Below are positions 12,183-23,500 of a DNA stretch of 64,000 nucleotides, in pieces. The position numbers and the translations under genes were made by a program. Within the stretch, counting starts at the first letter, position 1. Each line of letters begins with the position of its first letter. This DNA comes from Sphagnum compactum (lineage: Eukaryota > Bryophyta > Sphagnopsida > Sphagnales). The stretch is taken from assembly GCA_965153455.1 (NCBI GenBank), contig OZ234493.1, positions 23,178,213-23,242,212 of the forward strand, in the 5' to 3' direction. The notes below the pieces were generated by a model, which was not told the DNA's origin, did not search any database, and saw nothing but the letters and a program-made list of their open reading frames with translations.

Positions 12183-13334
12183 TTCGGTAGGCAGGGCAGG
12201 ATCAGGGGCCTCTCAATCCGTCTTTCTTACCACGTCCCTTCTCAAAAGCCTCTAGACCAGGGTTTTGCTTTAAGGATTCCTCAAAGTAGCCTGTGTGGCG
12301 ATTCTGCATTTGAGCTAGCGCCTTAAGTGGCTACATAAAGAGGAAAAAAAAAATTTTAACCACATATGGTGATTTACCCAACCCCCAGGGCTTGTGTATT
12401 TGGCTATTGCAAGTTGCATCATGTATTTGGCTATCACAGTTTCATACATGTGAATAGTTGTTCGACTTTGACAAAGTGGGGGTTTAGATTTTAGTAAAAG
12501 AAATTTGGAAGCCTTTTGATGAGGTGTGAAAAATTGGAGTGGCAAAATTTGGTGACAAGCTCCTAATTAGAAATTAAAATTGAAACATAAGTAAAGAGAA
12601 GGATCTATCAAGAATTCCTTCCGAATTTTCGACCTCCCTTGGCTTATTGGTCTTGGGGGGTCTCAAATCTCCTATGTAAAATGTTGTCACGGCAATAAAA
12701 CTACAAAGGGACAACATTACAATGACAAGGACAGTGAAGAAGGATAGGTTGGTGGGAATGGAAGTTACTTTAACAAGTTCGAGAGTTTTTTTCAAATTGT
12801 TTAAATTATTGTTCCTACAACATCATTACAATGTTAATGAACAAGATTTCTTCAACCCATTGATGGACCAAAATATAAAAAGGAAAAAATGCAACAATTT
12901 TTATGTGAAGAAATTGAATCTTTATCTTGAAAGACATTACACACCCAATGGTAACATATGATCGTGACTTGCAAATCACATATTAGATTTGATATACAAA
13001 AACCATCAAATGCCCCTAACTATTCATATGTCAAATTGGTCAACATCATGGAAACTAGGGTTATTTCAAAATGTAAATTTTTTCATAAACTTGCACAACC
13101 AAACAACAATAAGCGTAACAAAACCAAAATGCAAGTTTAAATGCAACAAACAAATGGAAAGTTCAAAACGAGATAAATTTTATATGATTGAAAATAGTTG
13201 TCATGGATTGTAATTGCCAAATTGCCAACATAATTTATAATAACAACCATCATTTTATTTTTTAAATGTGCATTTATATAATACATATGAAGCTACAAGT
13301 TACAACACTACCACTGAACCAATGGTCCAAGTTT
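12183..13334. other. AT-rich intergenic, no gene seen
   Basis: Short open frames only, none recognisable. It may hold the degraded 3' end of the hAT-like element that follows. Confidence 0.5.
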
Positions 13335-15835
13335 TCAAAGCAAAAGACCCTTCCATGTTTTTTCCTTGATCCATGTTGTGATGGCACAATCATAAAGAAA
13401 AGTGCCAACCATATAGAAAGGTTGTGCATACATATGAACCACCAAATCCAAATGCTTACAGAATTGATTCCAAAGTGTTGTCTTAAAAAAATTCAATATT
13501 AAAAAAATCCTTTCATCTTCCACAAAGCCTATAATTTAAATTGCAACCAACTTCGCCACCTTCATGAACTCATTGAAATAGACATGCAAAGAATAATGCA
13601 CCAAAAGAAAGTTTTTTCAAAAGCTTAGAGCAAAGGATTCAAATTCAAGGGTTGATCCATAGCCCATTACACATTAAATTTCATTATGATTTTGATAAAA
13701 AATAATTATAAATACAAAATGTTCACATCAAGATTTCAAAGATCCATGTTTGGTTTGATCCAGCTTCTTATGTTAACAATAAAACCCTTTCAATAGAGCC
13801 AAATGGATAGGGAAGGTTTCTTCACATGTGGATTTTAGCTAATAATATTAGTAGACCAGACCTAAAGCATCCATCACCTCTTGTGTAGGAAATATTTTTT
13901 GAAGTTCATCACTAAGCTTAGTTGCAACTTCCAAACACTACCATTGAACATCATTGACAATATGTTGGAATAAAACATGAATCACAGGAACATAGAAAAA
14001 TGTTCAAATGCAATGGCAATGCATCATAATGGAAATCCAACAGTGTGGAATTATAAGTTTTTCATACCTATGTTTAAATTAAATGCCACTCATGCACCAC
14101 CACATTTGATGTCCCACTTAACAAATTCCAATATTCATCAAGAACACATCATTCATCATTTAAGCAAATTGGGGATCATTGTATCAAGAATACAAATAGA
14201 TCTACTTGGCACAACTTTATAATAAAGACCAAAAAAAACATTGTCGAGATCAGGAGAACTCGATCAACTCATTCAACCTTTCAAGCATTCACATGAAACA
14301 AAAAAACCCCAACATTACCTCCAAGTCACAAAAAAGTTGAAAGTTATGGGTAGCTTGCAAAATTGTGGTAGAATCTTGATGCACCTTCAAAACCAAGGCT
14401 CTTTATTCATATTAAATTGTCTTTGCTAGGATAACATAGAAATTCATTGAATTTTAATGTTCCAAAGAATGCATTGACCATTAATTTCCATGATGTTGGC
14501 TAATTCAATAAACTTTTGGGTTCTTTTTGGATTGTGAGAAAAGTAAACATAAAGACTTTACAATATATTCTCAATCTTCCCTATAATAGATAGTTGTGAA
14601 ATGTATGCACTACCAAATTTGTGTGATGGTTCATGCAATGTATATCAACTATGAATGGAACATTTTGGTCTTTAAATTAGATTATCACCTTAGTTCTAAC
14701 ACCCTGAAACACACTAACCCCATCAGCTCCAAATGTAATATACTTTGAAGCCTTTGTTTCTTAATTCAAACCATCGTGCGAAACCATGGCATCCAATATA
14801 ATTTTTTTTTAATTATCTAAAGTGGCCCCATTAACACTCAATGCAAGGATAACAACAAAGGAGTTCTTTATCAACTTTCCACTTTTTCATCACATATGCA
14901 TAGATGGAAACCCAAGACTATTGATCCATAATTATGACTTTATCACATGAAAGGGAAACAAATTTAATTACCTAAACCAAACGGTGCAATGATAATCAAA
15001 CAAATCAAAAACCATGTCAAACAATTACCAAAACTGTTAAATTTATTACATTGTGGTGCCACTTTAATGTCATGGGAAGTTGTGTTAAATGATTAATATG
15101 AATGTTGAGGAATTCAAATAAAAAATTCATTTAAATTAATTTTGGGTTTTATTTTTAGTAAAAAGCTTTTGAACTTGAGCAATAAATTTTATTTTAGAAA
15201 TAATCAATTTTACAAAGAACTAAATTAAAGACTCTTTTGATAAATAAGTTTTGATGGGAAAAACTAAATGATCGTAATCTATTACCTACACTCTAAAAAA
15301 CACTCACAATAAAAAAATTATGGAATTTGAGATTTTTGGCAATTTAAAGTATGTTTCAATTTTTTTTTAATTTCAAAAGTCATTTACCACATGTAAATGA
15401 GGTGTAATGTAAATGAAATGCAAAAGAAAATTTTAATTTATGATGAAAAAACTAAAGTTTATAATGGTTAGCATATTTTTGGTATGATTCGAAATTATGA
15501 TCATTTTTTAAAATGAAATTAAAAATTTAAAACAAAATCTACACACTTTTAAAACCTTCATAGGTATTCAACAAATACTAACATGAAAATAACACCACGA
15601 AAATATTGATTGCTTATTGTATCTTTCCTAAGATTTGCATTAAAATGTTCATTTTTTGCATTCACATAAACATTGTTCATATAAAATTCCCCAACTTTAC
15701 ATACACTTACAATTACAACTAGAACCTTTTTCTTGCACATTTTTTCCAAAGGTTGTCCAACTTAAGGGCCAAAAGTTTTCCCCCTCTGTTTTGGAACAAA
15801 TTTTTCATTTGACCTAATGCACCTTCCCATTTAAA
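13335..15835 (-). mobile_element. decayed hAT-like transposase (DUF4371/ZNF862-like family)
   Basis: Read on the minus strand, pieces of one transposase lie in the expected order. At about 15835-15560: LALKLDNLWKKCAR, then a frameshift and VCKVGEFYMNN. At about 14770-14480: FGADGVSVFQGVRTK, DIHCMNHHTNLVVHTFHNY and SLYVYFSHNPKR. At about 13935-13840: KLSDELQKIFPTQEVMDAL. At 13523-13335: EDERIFLILNFFKTTLWNQF followed by KHLDLVVHMYAQPF, which matches the C-terminal hAT dimerisation region. Frames are broken by many shifts and stops, and at least two stops sit where a Gln (CAA) is expected. No terminal repeats or target duplication could be placed. It is an old, inactive fossil. Confidence 0.75.
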
Positions 15836-16659
15836 CTCGAAATTAATTCAACCTATGAAAGTTTTGCATTCCAAATGTCTTGAAAAACCTTGTTCTATTC
15901 ATATTTTTTCCATTTTTGGTTATAAATTTTTTTAGGGTCCAAGCACATTAAATTGTACATACTTATTACCTTGTCAAGGTTAGATGAAAATAAATATTAA
16001 ATAACAATAAAACCCATAAAAAACTAATATTTCTAATTAAAAGATTCATAAAATTGTAATCTTAAATTATTATGCATTAATTTTCAACTTTCAAATAATT
16101 TCAAATACTTTTTGTTTATTTTTTTGAAATGTATGTAAATTCAAAGTCCATTTTTGTAGTGAAGGACTCATGTAAAACATGTGGGTGAATAGATTTTAAC
16201 ACTTAATTTTTTTACTTTTCATTATAACCACACCTAAAAAATATTATGATGTTTATGTCCCCAAAAATAAAGGAACAATTACAAGTAGACAAAAAGTATT
16301 CCCATTTATGAATTTACCACTCAACAAATACTTTTGGTTTACTTCTAGAATTAAAAATAAAATAAAAATTGGAAGTAAATCTTATAGTAATAATAAAGAT
16401 GCAAGAAGGTTTCAATTGTATTTCCATCCAATTTAATGTTATGTGTTTAGTTTTATATGCATGATAAAACATATAGTTAAAGAAACTCAGCTTTTGTGTT
16501 TACTTTGCCATAAGGTTTCATTGCTACATGATGTTACATCGATCATAATAGATTCATTTGTAAAAAAATCAATGAAATCTAAAGTTTTAAGGAAGGACTA
16601 AATTAAATGCCATTTTTGACAAAAGTTCAGAGCTTCAAAAAACTTTACAAGTTGTGATG
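15836..16659. other. AT-rich intergenic, no gene seen
   Basis: No recognisable frame. Part may be the degraded 5' region of the transposon relic. Confidence 0.5.
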
Positions 16660-17040
16660 GTTATGCAATGAATGTAAATAGCAATGCAATAATGCAACAA
16701 ATGGTTACACAATGTTGTAATAGGTGGCGACATGATAAACAACAATGGTAGTGTCATAACAAATGGCTATATAATGAATGTATATAACATTGTAATAAAT
16801 GGCTACACAATGAATGTAGGTAGCACCACAATAGATGTTTATGCGACAAATATAAATAGGGCCACAATAAATGGTTACACAACAAACAATGATGATAACA
16901 TTATAACAATGGATATATGACAACATAAGTAACACCACAACAAATGGTTATGCAATGAATGCAAGTAGCACCACCATAACCATTTACACAATGAATGGCG
17001 ATGGTTAAATGATGAATGTAGCAAATGGTTATGTGATTCA
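16660..17040. repeat. degenerate minisatellite, about 36-40-bp unit
   Basis: The core AAATGGTTACACAATGAATG, followed by a TAGCACCACAAT-like half, recurs at about 16697, 16759, 16798, 16868 and 16943 with variable decay. Long open frames on both strands here are by-products of the repeat. Confidence 0.7.
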
Positions 17041-17266
17041 AAAACTTCAAGAAAACATGACAATGAAAATGAATGAATTACTTTTAATTTTAATCTTGAA
17101 TCTTGTCTCTTCAAAATATAAATATGGATTTTGAAGTTTGGTGCAATAAGATAAGTTGCAAAATCATGATATAATTTAACAAATTTTAACCAATGTTAAT
17201 ATTTGAACATCATAACTTCATATGTAATGGAAGTCCCATTTAACTTTATGTAGGCAACAATGGTGA

Positions 17267-18317
17267 TGTCATGACCTTAGCCTTGGGCTTGCGACCAAGG
17301 CAAAGGCATGGAAAGGTGCAAGCCAAGAGTGTAACCTGGGAGTCACATTCACACTCACGGGAGTGTGAGAGAGTGTGAAAGAATGAACCCACACAATCCC
17401 AAGTGAACTCCCACTTTGGAAATTGGAGACCCTATGGACTTCTAAATTTTCAATGAGTGATTTAAGAAGTCAAAACTCATTGGATTGAAAAGTTCTTTCT
17501 ACCATTGAAAAGTTCTAAAGACGCAGATATCTAAAATGGGCTCACATGATCTATTATGACTGAAAGAAAGGCTGGAAGTCAAAGTGTAAATTTGTCTCCC
17601 GACCACTAAAAATTGAGAATCACCCTAAATTGCATGCTTGCAGGTGGCGTGCCACATATTGTTGGAAAACTCTCGACTAGGGCTACAACTTTGCATTAAA
17701 CATCACCTCAATCGGAGGTCTGCACAAGAAGTTATGGCCTTCATAGTGGCGAGAGTCCCAATTTCAAGAATTTTGAGATTCCCGACTTGGGAATCTTGGG
17801 AAAATTGGCATTTGGATGTAGCCCCCATGGCTAATCATAAAGAATACTATAAAGGGGAAGGTGATGGCTTCTTTCAAGTCCAGGCCGTGGTGAATCTTGT
17901 GAGTCCATGTATACCCGTGGTTCGTCCGTGCACTAAAAGTGCTCCAACTATGCATTAATTAACTTGTTGTTAGTTTGTGCAAGTCCATATGAATAATTGA
18001 CTCACTTGTCATTCATCCTAGTCCCCATCCCGGAGCTCCAACATGCCCCTTTTACCCCCGAAGTGTTGCGAGCTAAGGATTGTACCCCAACTCCTTTTTC
18101 TATTGTTTTCATTTTCAGACTCGCATTTGAGTTTTTCAAGGAGTTTGGAGGTGTATCAAATGAGAAGACCTCCTTCGCAAATGACAATAGTTGAAGACAA
18201 TGACAATGAACATGAATGGGATTTTGACGAAAAAAGAAAAAAATAATTAAGACATCAATTAATTAAGGTTAAAAAATGTTATAATTTAGTTAGTACTAAT
18301 CACAAGCTCACCATACA
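17267..18317 (+). mobile_element. old LTR-like copy related to the solo LTR at 32.0 kb
   Basis: Shares long blocks in order with 32002-32823: CTCCCGACCACTAAAA, GCATTTGGATGTAG, GAATACTATAA followed by GGGGAAGGTG, and CAGGCCGTGGTGA. Many CG dinucleotides of the other copy are TG or CA here, so this copy is older. The ACTATAAAGGGG block may be the LTR promoter. The copy starts TGTCATGACC and TGGTGA occurs just before it and after 18317, a possible 6-bp target duplication. The right border is less certain than the left. Confidence 0.6.
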
Positions 18318-18364
18318 TGGTGATGGGTTTGGGGTGTATATATAAGATGTAAACAAAAATAACT

Positions 18365-18382
18365 TAAACCCTAAACCCTAAA
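18365..18382 (+). repeat. short telomere-like CCCTAAA tract
   Basis: TAAACCCTAAACCCTAAA, about two and a half plant telomere units. Too short to be more than a chance or relic interstitial tract. Confidence 0.5.
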
Positions 18383-18414
18383 TCTAACATTTATGAAATT
18401 TTGCTAAAAAAACT

Positions 18415-18700
18415 TTGTTTTTTAAGCTTCAAGGTATGAATTCCCTTTTTTAGGTAAAAATTTGGTGATTTCACCATTAAGAAAATGTTGTTCTAAATAA
18501 ATTTTTTTGTCAATTTTGTGATGTAACCAAAATGACAATGATCCACAAGAAGATTTAACCAAATTTGGCTATAAGCTAAATATGAAAGTAAACTTTTCAA
18601 AACATCCTTCTATATTTTTGGCTATATACTTGAACCATGTATAGAAATTTGGTGATTTTTCTTAAATTTTGGTAGAATTTTAATTATTGAAAATCTCAGA
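18415..18700 (+). repeat. dispersed 'GCCAAAT' repeat, copy 2
   Basis: Shares with 20.03-20.18 kb the ordered blocks TGATGTA(A/G)CCAAA, GACAATGA-like, AAATTTGGCTA, TAAATATGAAAGTA, TCCTTCT and TTTGGTGATTT. It is followed by a CTACC-rich tract. Confidence 0.6.
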
Positions 18701-18779
18701 AAACACTTGATTTTAACATTTTAAGTTTCTTACATAACTTTTTGGCTATATATAGCGCTAGCAACAAAAGGTTGTTGGT

Positions 18780-19090
18780 TTTAGTCTTTACCTACTTACT
18801 AAATTATCTACATGCATCTACTTACCTAATTGCCACCTATAACCTTCCTACCTACCTACTTATCATAGAAAATTTTACTAGGGTGAAACCTAATGTTAAC
18901 TCAATTAAGATGAATTTCATCCACCTATTTCCTTTCCTACCTGTACATGTATGATACCTATTGTTTGTAACATAGGTAATAGCCTTGAAACTTGAAACTT
19001 GATTTTAATTTAGTTAGGTTTCATCCACCTATTGCTATCTTTCCTACCTATAGGACATATTCTTTACAGGATCTGTTACTAAAGTGAAAC
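18780..19090 (+). repeat. CTACC/TACCTA-rich tract with paired GTGAAACC blocks
   Basis: Irregular TACCTACTTAC and CCTACCTAC runs are followed by ACTAGGGTGAAACCTAATG and, about 180 bases on, a second ACTAAAGTGAAACTTGAT block. The same combination occurs at 46.08-46.41 kb, so both are copies of one dispersed repeat. A related tract lies at 31.7 kb. Confidence 0.55.
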
Positions 19091-19671
19091 TTGATATTAA
19101 GATTATCCATAAAGTTAGGCAAATATGACACCGGAAGCTCGTGTTTACTTGACACAAAAGAAAACAAAGGGCTTTGATGAGGGGCATAACTGCTTTTTTG
19201 GCCTCAATTCAGCACTGCTTTTCATGCCAAGTTTTTTTGACCCATGCAAGAATGCGAGCCTATGTCTTTTTCTTTGTCCTTCAAAAAAAAAAAATTGGTT
19301 TTCATAATTACAATTGTTGGGAGTGTGAGCTTACATTTCCTCCTCTTTGTCCTTTGTTTGATTTCTTTTGATTTTTTTGCTTACAATTGTTGGGAGCTCT
19401 GCATCATAGCTCAATTCAAAGTGTAGAGAGAAGGGTTCAACAAGAAAATACTAGTGCAAAGGCGGCTGAATGACTGTGCAGAAGAGTTGAAGTTTGTAAA
19501 ATGCATGAAGTTTGAGTGTGAAGGAGAGTTGTGTGGCAAAGGCAGAGAATTGCATCGCCCTATTTTAGGTGAGGTTTAGTCCTAGGGTTGCGAAACTGGT
19601 GTTCATCTCTGGTGCTTCTAGTGGGAAGATGGATTGTGATGAAAAAATTCGCAAACCTTGATTTCTATTAG
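19091..19671. other. intergenic, no gene seen
   Basis: CAATTGTTGGGAG occurs twice about 75 bases apart (near 19311 and 19385). No recognisable coding sequence. Confidence 0.45.
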
Positions 19672-19895
19672 CCTTTATCCATAGCCAATAATTGTACCCA
19701 TAATGCCCATTGTGTAAATATTCTATAGCTAGTAGCCAATATCCATAGCCACAAGCAATCACCATAGCCAAGGGCAATAATCAATAGCCAATAACCATAA
19801 ACAATAGGCAACAACCATAGCCAAAAGCAATAGCCTTATCCATAGCTAATAACCATAACCATATTAATTATAGTGTAAATATCCATAACTAGTAG
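19672..19895. repeat. degenerate minisatellite, CCATAGCCAATA-type unit
   Basis: Many variants of a 12-20-base phrase built from ATCCATAGCCAATAAC and relatives follow each other with variable spacing. The minus-strand open frame rich in Tyr, Gly and Trp across it is a repeat artefact. Confidence 0.65.
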
Positions 19896-19899
19896 GCAT

Positions 19900-19975
19900 A
19901 ATATCCCTCCCAATTTCTAAAAGGGAAATTCATGGATATAAGGTGCCCTCCACATACACTACAAATTTTCTCTGA
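19900..19975 (-). repeat. dispersed repeat end, inverted match to 60.17-60.27 kb
   Basis: The minus strand reads TTTGTAGTGTATGTGGAGGG, CACCTTATATCCAT, AATTGGGAGGGATATTA and GCCTACTAG, nearly identical to the plus strand at 60.18-60.28 kb. The edge on this strand begins CACTACAAAT, which resembles a CACTA-type terminus, but no second end was found. Confidence 0.6.
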
Positions 19976-20024
19976 GCGAACAGGATATCAATAGCCTATA
20001 CGTAGTAGCATGGTTTTTTGTAAG

Positions 20025-20182
20025 GATTTTGTGATGTAGCCAAAGTGACGATGAATTCTCAAAATGATTTAGCGAAATGTGGCTACATATTAAATATGAA
20101 AGTATTAGAAGAAAAAACAGAGTCCTTCTTGGCTACCTACTGGGACTTATCATAAAAATCTGGTGATTTAAAAAACAATTCT
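20025..20182 (+). repeat. dispersed 'GCCAAAT' repeat, copy 3
   Basis: The best preserved copy: GATGTAGCCAAAGTGACGAT, GTGGCTACATATTAAATATG, TTGGCTACCTACTGGGACTT, then AAAAATCTGGTGATTT. It matches the copies at 12.1, 18.5 and 45.7 kb. Confidence 0.65.
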
Positions 20183-21526
20183 TCTTTTTTTCAAAACCCA
20201 GGACTTGGTTTTGGTTTTTTTTAATTTGAGGAGTGGTTTCTGTTCTAGTTCTAGAACCTATGATTAAACTTGGCTAGTTCCAGTTTCCGGTTCTAGAACA
20301 TACAGTTCTTGGCTCTAAACTTTAAAAAAAATCAGAAAACTCATCTAAATTTAATTTTTTTGAAAATAAAAAATCTCAAAGAATCTGGAAAACTTGGAAC
20401 ATAATCCAGAAATTAAAATCAAAATAATCAGAAAGGTAATCCAAAATCATCTGGAATTTTTTCAGATAACCGAAAATATATAGAAAAAAATAAAACCATC
20501 TTGAAAATCAGGAAAATATCAAAAAAATCTGAAAAATGAATGAAACAGTAAATAAAGAACAGGGAAATGAATTTTTTTTTCAATACTCCAATTCAGTTCC
20601 TGTTCGAATATCAATTTGGAACCGAACCCCGGGTCTGGGTCAGGGGTCAATTCTGATTACAGTCAGGGTCAGAATCAAGGTTTGGTTCCCACCCAGCTCC
20701 AGAACCTAACCAATTTAGACTAATTTGAAGCAAATTGAATCCTTGAGTTGGACCGTACCTTGGTCCCTATCCTGATTCTTGGTTCAAAATCAATTGGTTC
20801 AGATAAAAAAAAACAGTGCTGAAAGGAGAGCTCCTCCAAAACAGGTGCCATGTAGGTTCAGCCTCAATTTGCCACTTTTTGGTCTTGGACCCTCGTCTGA
20901 AAGGCCTTGGGACCAATTTAAAGCTTTCGATTGATAAGATTGTTTGAATTCATTAGTCCCTAGGTCTTGGACCCTCGTCTAAATTCGCCCTTAGTTATCA
21001 GGGATCTGGGTACCTGTTCAACACTGGTCTTATTCATTCATGTATGAATGCTTTTAGAGTTTTCTCTTAGAAGGGATCAGAGAACGTAGAGGCGGTCTGC
21101 TGGTTCCAGTTCTGAGTCGTCACCAGTGCACAAGCCGGGTGAAGCTTTTGACCAGGATATGGTAGACCCAGTCGCAGCTGCAACCTAACGACAGGGATCA
21201 CCACCTTCCTTCCTGGTTCCATAATAAGCAACTGGCTGGTTTGGGTGTCCTATTTGACCAGGACATGGTGGACCTGGTTGCAGTCCCAAGTCAGCAGATC
21301 ACAACTTTGTTAGATGGAATGGATCACTCTGTAGTAGGATGTCCTATTTAGGCACGTGTAAAGTCTTTGTAGGATTTGAATTAAAGCCAATATGAGGACA
21401 ACTTGGCATGTTTAGACATTGAGTTGAACTAGCAGACAAAATCTGCCTTTTGTCAAATGGTGGTGGTATGGGAGTAGGGTGGGCCTTTCATTTGCCACAA
21501 TTACATCTCATCTTATATAATGGAAG
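20183..21526. other. repeat-derived intergenic DNA with two diverged short duplications
   Basis: GGTCTTGGACCCTCGTCT occurs at about 20881 and 20962. A TTTGACCAGGA(T/C)ATGGT block recurs at about 21148 and 21253. The stretch 20.2-20.8 kb repeats phrases such as GGTTCTAGAAC and CAGAACC. No coding sequence was recognised; it is likely old retroelement debris. Confidence 0.45.
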
Positions 21527-21736
21527 CATTGCAACAAAATGTGTTCTTATGCCTCAAGTGATTTCATTAGAATCATTTCATTGGAATTTGAGTGAATTTA
21601 GTAATCCCAATGAACATGACCTAATGGGGATGTACTGATTTCACCGATGGAATGAACATGATGTAATGGTGATGCAATGATTCCAATGGTCCAATGAACA
21701 AGGACCAATGAATTGCATTCACATTTTGTACTTGTG
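21527..21736 (-). mobile_element. diverged CACTA-type miniature element (relative of 63.2 kb)
   Basis: Read on the plus strand it matches the reverse complement of the 154-bp element at 63.2 kb. It begins CATTGCAACAAAATGTG, contains CAAGTGATTTCATT and TTGAGTGAATT, and ends CACATTTTGTACTTGTG. Length 210 bp. No matching 3-bp target duplication survives. A further terminus-like block (CACTAGTAGAAAATGTGGG) starts at 21740, so a second element may abut it. Confidence 0.6.
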
Positions 21737-22202
21737 ATGCACTAGTAGAAAATGTGGGTACAATTCATTCATTATGGGCTTTAAATATGAACTAAGTCAT
21801 TACATTTGTATGCCATGGGTGGATTTTGAAACATTCATGCCCACTTTTAGTTAAGCAACTCATTAAAGTAAGTAATAAATATGTTAAAATAATATCTTAG
21901 AATCAATTTCTTATTCTCTAAACTTATCCAAAGTTTGTGGTTTCAAGTCATTTTTGACATTATAACATTATCTTGTGCACTTTAAGAATGAATCTTTCAA
22001 GCCTAACAATCTCATTCCCTTCCCCTATCAAACTGCATGGGTGGGTGTATTCCAGGCCCCCTAAAATGTGGCATTCTATTTTTAGACGTCACATTTAGAT
22101 AATATAAGGTTTCCTGGACGTCGAAAATAAGAAGTGAATGTTTTGTCTGGAAACGTTACATAGACGTGTCATTGGAGGTGTTCTCATCGTACCTGACATA
22201 CC
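21737..22202. other. intergenic, upstream of the zinc-finger relic
   Basis: Contains a second CACTA-like terminus at 21740 and, at about 22084-22185, several ACGTC/GACGT phrases. No gene seen. Confidence 0.4.
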
Positions 22203-22860
22203 ATGTCGCGCAAAACACCATTCCAGCTCCCTCATGCTCTTGAGTTTGGCTTGCTAATCACCGGTTGTGACACGAAGTCCTTGGTCACTTCAGTGTTGTG
22301 CCGCTTCTGTGCGTGCTTCAAGCGCGCAGAACAACCAGGGGCCAAACGCCAGCGGACAGAAAACACCAAGTACTACTTGAACCCTTTCCGCCCGCAAGGA
22401 AAATTATGAAAAACACAATAGCAATCAACACCCTGTTGAATGGGAGAAATACAAAAAAGCTAGCAAGGAAGAAAAAATGGAGTTTTTTGAAACAATGAAA
22501 TATGTTTCGATCGAACGTTTCATCTACACGAGTGGCAATATCCTCGAATTCATTGTGGATTCGAAAATTGTGGAAGACATTGTTGCACAGCTGTTTTTTC
22601 GTCCTAACGACAACTTGGATGCGTTGTCCTTGGAGAAATCCATGGCGCTTTTCAAGAAAGTGCCTGACACCACGACCTCATATTGCATCACCGTAAAAAA
22701 CGTGAAACAATTCGAACTCGCTCTTGATCACACTTCTATTGGTTTGTCATTTCATCAAACATCTGCTGTTATTGATCAGCACAAAGAGGCGTTTGGGAAT
22801 GCAAAGCTGGTGGGCCCCAACGATCACATTGTCAGCCTATTTCTAATTAATTATTGTACA
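22203..22860 (+). pseudogene. BED-like zinc-finger protein fragment with a frameshift
   Basis: The first frame (22203-22409) begins MSRKTPFQLPH and contains TSVLCRFCACFKRAEQPGAK and ENTKYYLNPFRP. The next +1 frame continues NYEKHNSNQHPVEWEKYKK and ASKEEKMEFFETMKYVSIER to about 22850. Joined by a one-base shift near 22395, the pieces give CxxC...HxxxxH, the spacing of a BED-like zinc finger. BED fingers are usual at the N-terminus of transposase-derived proteins. After about 22860 the frame runs into AT-rich sequence, so the rest is missing or follows an intron. Composition is richer in G and C than the surroundings, suggesting a recent arrival. Function unknown; most likely a truncated transposon gene. 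Confidence 0.55.
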
Positions 22861-23189
22861 TTCCGAAGATTTTTTGAAAATGATTATAAATTTTATATTT
22901 ATAAAAATGACAAACCTCCACCTTCTTTACCATTACTCTTATCAAATTTTCACATATTACATTTGGAAATTTTCACTTTCAAAATGAAGTTAAATATAAC
23001 CTTTCACATTAAAAAATCATAAATAAAAGTAAAAATATCAAGAAAATCCTTTCATATTGTCTTCTACTTTAACAATTCCAAAAGGAATGTGAAAGACCAT
23101 ATGAAGAATTTAGTGCAAAAAAAATTGACATGGTTATGCCTTTCCTTATTTTCCCATCACCAAAATTCATCATGCTTTTCAAATTCAAA

Positions 23190-23500
23190 TTTAGATGATT
23201 TCAATAATTTCTTGATTTTTGGATTCAATCTAATTGAAATTGGTTGAGTTTGATTCAAATTTTAATTCAATTCAATTTTATGAAGATTAATCAAATTGAA
23301 ATTGAATTGAATTTGGTTGAATTGAAAATGACAATTATATTTCACCACATGTGATTAAAATTCAATTCATTTTATTTTGGATTCACTTGAAAAAATTGGT
23401 GAATTCGAATTTGAAATCCAATCCAATTCAATTTAGTTGAATCAATTTCAATTTGGTGAAATTTAATTGAATGTTATTGAATTGAATTTTGTGGGTTGAA
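23190..23500. repeat. low-complexity AATTGAATTGA tract
   Basis: About 300 bases consisting almost wholly of permutations of GAATTGAATT, AATTCAATTC and TTGAATTTG. Both strands look alike, so the tract can fold back on itself. Confidence 0.75.

Noticed and set aside
16705-16938. Tyr/Ile/Cys-rich frames on both strands
   Set aside because: Products of the degenerate 36-40-bp minisatellite.
18365-18382. Telomere-type CCCTAAA repeats as a sign of a chromosome end or fusion
   Set aside because: Only about two and a half units. Such short tracts are common in plant DNA.
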